From: Flavobacteriaceae bacterium
GTDB lineage: Bacteria; Bacteroidota; Bacteroidia; Flavobacteriales; Flavobacteriaceae
DNA length: 8,831 nt
Reading direction: 5' to 3'
NCBI GenBank assembly: GCA_002693605.1
Contig: NZQO01000154.1
Location: 1-8,831, forward strand
Below, piece after piece: positions 7,175 through 8,831 of this stretch. The notes beneath the pieces are model-generated. The model ran no database searches. It had not been told where the DNA came from and saw only the letters and a program-made list of their open reading frames with translations. The translations under genes were made by a program, and so were the position numbers. Numbering within the stretch: the first letter of the stretch is position 1; every line of letters starts with the position of its first letter.

Positions 7175-7183
7175 GCAAAAATA
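7175..7183 (-). promoter_or_regulatory. Putative carA(-eno) promoter, -7 element
   Basis: The minus strand reads TATTTTTGC, an exact TAnnTTTG match, 22 bases before the carA ATG. The expected -33 region falls inside the loop of the rplQ terminator (7192-7222), where only ATG rather than TTG is present. It indicates that carA-eno can be transcribed separately from the ribosomal operon. Confidence 0.5.
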
Positions 7184-7191
7184 ATATAAAA

Positions 7192-7222
7192 AAAGGGATA
7201 AACATTTAATGCTTATCCCTTT
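7192..7222 (-). terminator. Intrinsic terminator of the rpsD-rpoA-rplQ operon
   Basis: A perfect 10-bp stem (7192-7201 with 7213-7222, core AAAGGGATAA/TTATCCCTTT) has an 11-base loop. On the minus strand it runs into seven consecutive Ts (7188-7194, partly within the arm) followed by ATATTATTTTT. It is placed 24 bases after the rplQ stop. This is a classic terminator shape. Confidence 0.92.
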
Positions 7223-7246
7223 GTTATTTCACGAAATGAAGATCAT

Positions 7247-7726
7247 TTATTCTTCTTCTTTCGTTGCTTGTTTTTCAGCGGCAGGAGCCACGGCCTTGTC
7301 CGATCCGCTTCCGCGGCGGCTACGGCGTGTCGACTTCTTCTTGGTCGCCTTGCCTGCGTTGTAAAGTTCGTTATAGTCAACCAACTCGATCATTGCCATA
7401 TCGGCGGCATCTCCCTTACGGCTTCCCAACTTGATAATGCGGGTATACCCTCCTGGACGATCGCCCACCTTAACGGCCACGTCTCTAAAAAGCTCTGTTA
7501 CGGCTTCTTTTTGGCGTATTCTGCTAAATACGATACGACGGTTGTGCGTGGTATCTTCCTTGGCCTTGGTGATAATTGGCTCTACAAATTGCTTCAGGGC
7601 CTTCGCCTTGGCAACCGTAGTGTTAATGCGCTTGTGCTCAATTAAGGAACAAGCCATGTTTGCCAACATAGATTTTCTATGGGCCGTTTTTCTACCTAAG
7701 TGGTTGAATTTTTTTCCGTGTCTCAT
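7247..7726 (-). CDS. rplQ: 50S ribosomal protein L17 (bL17)
   Basis: 159 residues. The conserved L17 core covers about residues 1-116: it starts [21 protein letters not shown], continues with [17 protein letters not shown], and ends in [29 protein letters not shown]. Behind it is a charged, low-complexity tail (about 124-159), first Lys/Arg/Ser-rich ([14 protein letters not shown]), then Ala/Glu-rich. Most bacterial L17s are about 115-130 residues. From memory, the tail is usual in Bacteroidota rather than an error. L17 is a structural protein of the large subunit lying near the exit-tunnel region. The gene follows rpoA by 60 bases, the standard end of the alpha operon, and is closed by the terminator at 7192-7222. 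No Shine-Dalgarno sequence precedes the ATG; the leader is A-rich. Confidence 0.97.
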   Translation of the reverse strand: MRHGKKFNHLGRKTAHRKSMLANMACSLIEHKRINTTVAKAKALKQFVEPIITKAKEDTTHNRRIVFSRIRQKEAVTELFRDVAVKVGDRPGGYTRIIKLGSRKGDAADMAMIELVDYNELYNAGKATKKKSTRRSRRGSGSDKAVAPAAEKQATKEEE

Positions 7727-7786
7727 GACATTTTGTTTTAATCATCATCTTGCATCGACCCTTCCTGGGGCGCAAAATATGATGTA

Positions 7787-8779
7787 TTAATCTTTATCTA
7801 ATTTGTATTTTGAAAGGTCCATCCCGAAATTAAGGCCTTTTACATTTACTAGCTCCTCGAGCTCGGTCAATGATTTCTTTCCGAAATTCCTGAACTTCAT
7901 CAAATCGTTCTTGTTGTACGACACTAGGTCGCCCAACGTATCCACCTCGGCTGCCTTAAGACAGTTAAGCGCACGTACCGAAAGGTCCATATCTACCAAC
8001 TTGGTCTTTAGCAACTGACGCATGTGCAATGATTCTTCATCATACGTTTCGGTCTGGGCGATTTCGTCTGCCTCTAACGTAATGCGCTCATCGCTGAACA
8101 ACATGAAGTGGTGAATCAAGGTCTTGGCGGCCTCTGTCAACGCATCCTTCGGATGTATCGATCCATCGGTCATGATCTCAAACACCAATTTTTCGTAGTC
8201 GGTCTTTTGCTCGACACGGAAGTTCTCGATGCTGTACTTCACGTTCTTGATGGGCGTGTAGATAGAGTCGGTAAAAATAGTACCTAGAGGCGCATTTGCC
8301 TTCTTGTTCTCTTCGGCGGGCACGTATCCTCGTCCTTTTTCAACGGTAATCTCCATGTTGAGGTTTACCTTTTTCTCCATATTGCAGATAACCAGCTCGG
8401 GGTTTAGCACCTGGAAACCAGAGATAAATTTCTGGAAATCGCCAGCGGTCAACTGTTCTGATCCGTTTACTGAAATGGTCACCGTCTCGTTGTCGATCTC
8501 GTCAATCTGTCTCTTGAAACGTACCTGCTTAAGGTTAAGGATAATTTCGGTAACATCTTCTACAACACCGGCTATGGTTGAAAATTCGTGATCAACTCCT
8601 TCGATACGTACCGAGGTTATCGCAAATCCTTCCAAAGAAGAAAGTAATACTCGTCTTAGGGCGTTACCAACGGTCAACCCGTAACCTGGCTCCAAGGGGC
8701 GAAATTCGAATTTCCCCTCAAAATCGGTTGAATTGATCATGATAACTTTATCAGGCTTCTGAAAACTAAATACTGCCAT
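7787..8779 (-). CDS. rpoA: DNA-directed RNA polymerase subunit alpha
   Basis: 330 residues, full length. Alpha dimerises to seed core RNA polymerase assembly and contacts promoters and activators through its C-terminal domain. The N-terminal assembly domain (about 1-235) contains [18 protein letters not shown] and [11 protein letters not shown] (dimerisation region), [25 protein letters not shown], and [16 protein letters not shown] linker (about 236-255) leads to the C-terminal domain (about 256-318) with [20 protein letters not shown] and [16 protein letters not shown], the DNA-binding helix-hairpin-helix part. The start [14 protein letters not shown] matches Bacteroidota alphas. It begins 21 bases after the rpsD stop and is followed by rplQ, so it is operonic. 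The only signal in front of the ATG is an A-rich stretch with no Shine-Dalgarno sequence. Confidence 0.98.
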   Translation of the reverse strand: MAVFSFQKPDKVIMINSTDFEGKFEFRPLEPGYGLTVGNALRRVLLSSLEGFAITSVRIEGVDHEFSTIAGVVEDVTEIILNLKQVRFKRQIDEIDNETVTISVNGSEQLTAGDFQKFISGFQVLNPELVICNMEKKVNLNMEITVEKGRGYVPAEENKKANAPLGTIFTDSIYTPIKNVKYSIENFRVEQKTDYEKLVFEIMTDGSIHPKDALTEAAKTLIHHFMLFSDERITLEADEIAQTETYDEESLHMRQLLKTKLVDMDLSVRALNCLKAAEVDTLGDLVSYNKNDLMKFRNFGKKSLTELEELVNVKGLNFGMDLSKYKLDKD

Positions 8780-8800
8780 AGTGTGACTCGTGTGTTTTTA

Positions 8801-8831
8801 TTATTTAGAATATAATTCGACGATGAACTGC
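8801..8831 (-). CDS. rpsD: 30S ribosomal protein S4, last nine codons (truncated by window edge)
   Basis: Reading the minus strand in from the right edge gives QFIVELYSK and then the stop TAA at 8801-8803. This is the conserved C-terminus of S4 (uS4), which primes 16S rRNA assembly. Its position 21 bases ahead of rpoA is where rpsD lies in the alpha operon of most bacteria. Only nine complete codons are visible, so the call rests on this end plus the gene order. Confidence 0.85.
   Translation of the reverse strand, partial: QFIVELYSK

Noticed and set aside
7727..7786. Internal promoter in the rpoA-rplQ gap (TATTTTGC)
   Set aside because: The spacing is one base short of the consensus, and the genes belong to a standard operon.
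7268..7790. Plus-strand frames of 125 and 119 codons opposite rplQ
   Set aside because: rplQ is certain on the other strand, and both translations lack any family features.
1..8831. Mobile elements, CRISPR arrays, tRNA genes, phage or defence genes
   Set aside because: There are no direct-repeat arrays, no transposase or integrase motifs and no tRNA-like cloverleaf noticed; the genes are mainly core housekeeping.

Overview
The window is a stretch of chromosome from a Bacteroidota bacterium, most likely a marine-type member of the Flavobacteriaceae. Four observations support this: the gene order (rpsD–rpoA–rplQ–carA–eno–gltA), RpoA and enolase sequences of Bacteroidota type, a lengthened L17 tail, and start sites without Shine-Dalgarno sequences next to TAnnTTTG-type promoter elements. 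The genus cannot be fixed from these data. All complete genes lie on the minus strand, so the transcriptional order runs from the right edge to the left. Only a truncated gene at the left edge is on the plus strand.

Right part (about 7190-8831): the end of a ribosomal protein / RNA polymerase operon. It holds the last codons of rpsD (S4), then rpoA (RNA polymerase alpha) and rplQ (L17), closed by a strong intrinsic terminator. Middle part (about 4560-7190): carA (small subunit of carbamoyl-phosphate synthetase) with its own promoter-like element tucked against that terminator, then eno (enolase) 34 bases behind it, ending at a second terminator. Next comes gltA (citrate synthase) with its own upstream region and a third terminator. 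These are core housekeeping genes and all look intact, with their catalytic residues present.

Left part (1-3120): a more accessory-looking group. It has two pentein-fold guanidino/ureido-group hydrolases, one DDAH-like (2201-3115) and one CtlX-like (307-1239). Between them, on the same strand, is a secreted, probably outer-membrane beta-barrel protein of unknown function. If the family names hold, the DDAH-like enzyme would release citrulline from a substituted arginine, and CtlX would break citrulline down towards ornithine. This would be a small arginine/citrulline salvage unit; the pathway is inference. At the far left is the C-terminal end of a DUF2867-type SDR-family protein, convergent with ctlX and separated from it by a single base.

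No mobile element, CRISPR array, tRNA, rRNA or phage gene is visible. There is no gene-free stretch over 300 bases; the longest intergenic region is 180 bases, between eno and gltA. I see no clearly novel system. The points most worth a second look are the DDAH/barrel/CtlX group, a likely leaderless start of the DDAH-like gene, and the palindrome in the gltA upstream region.
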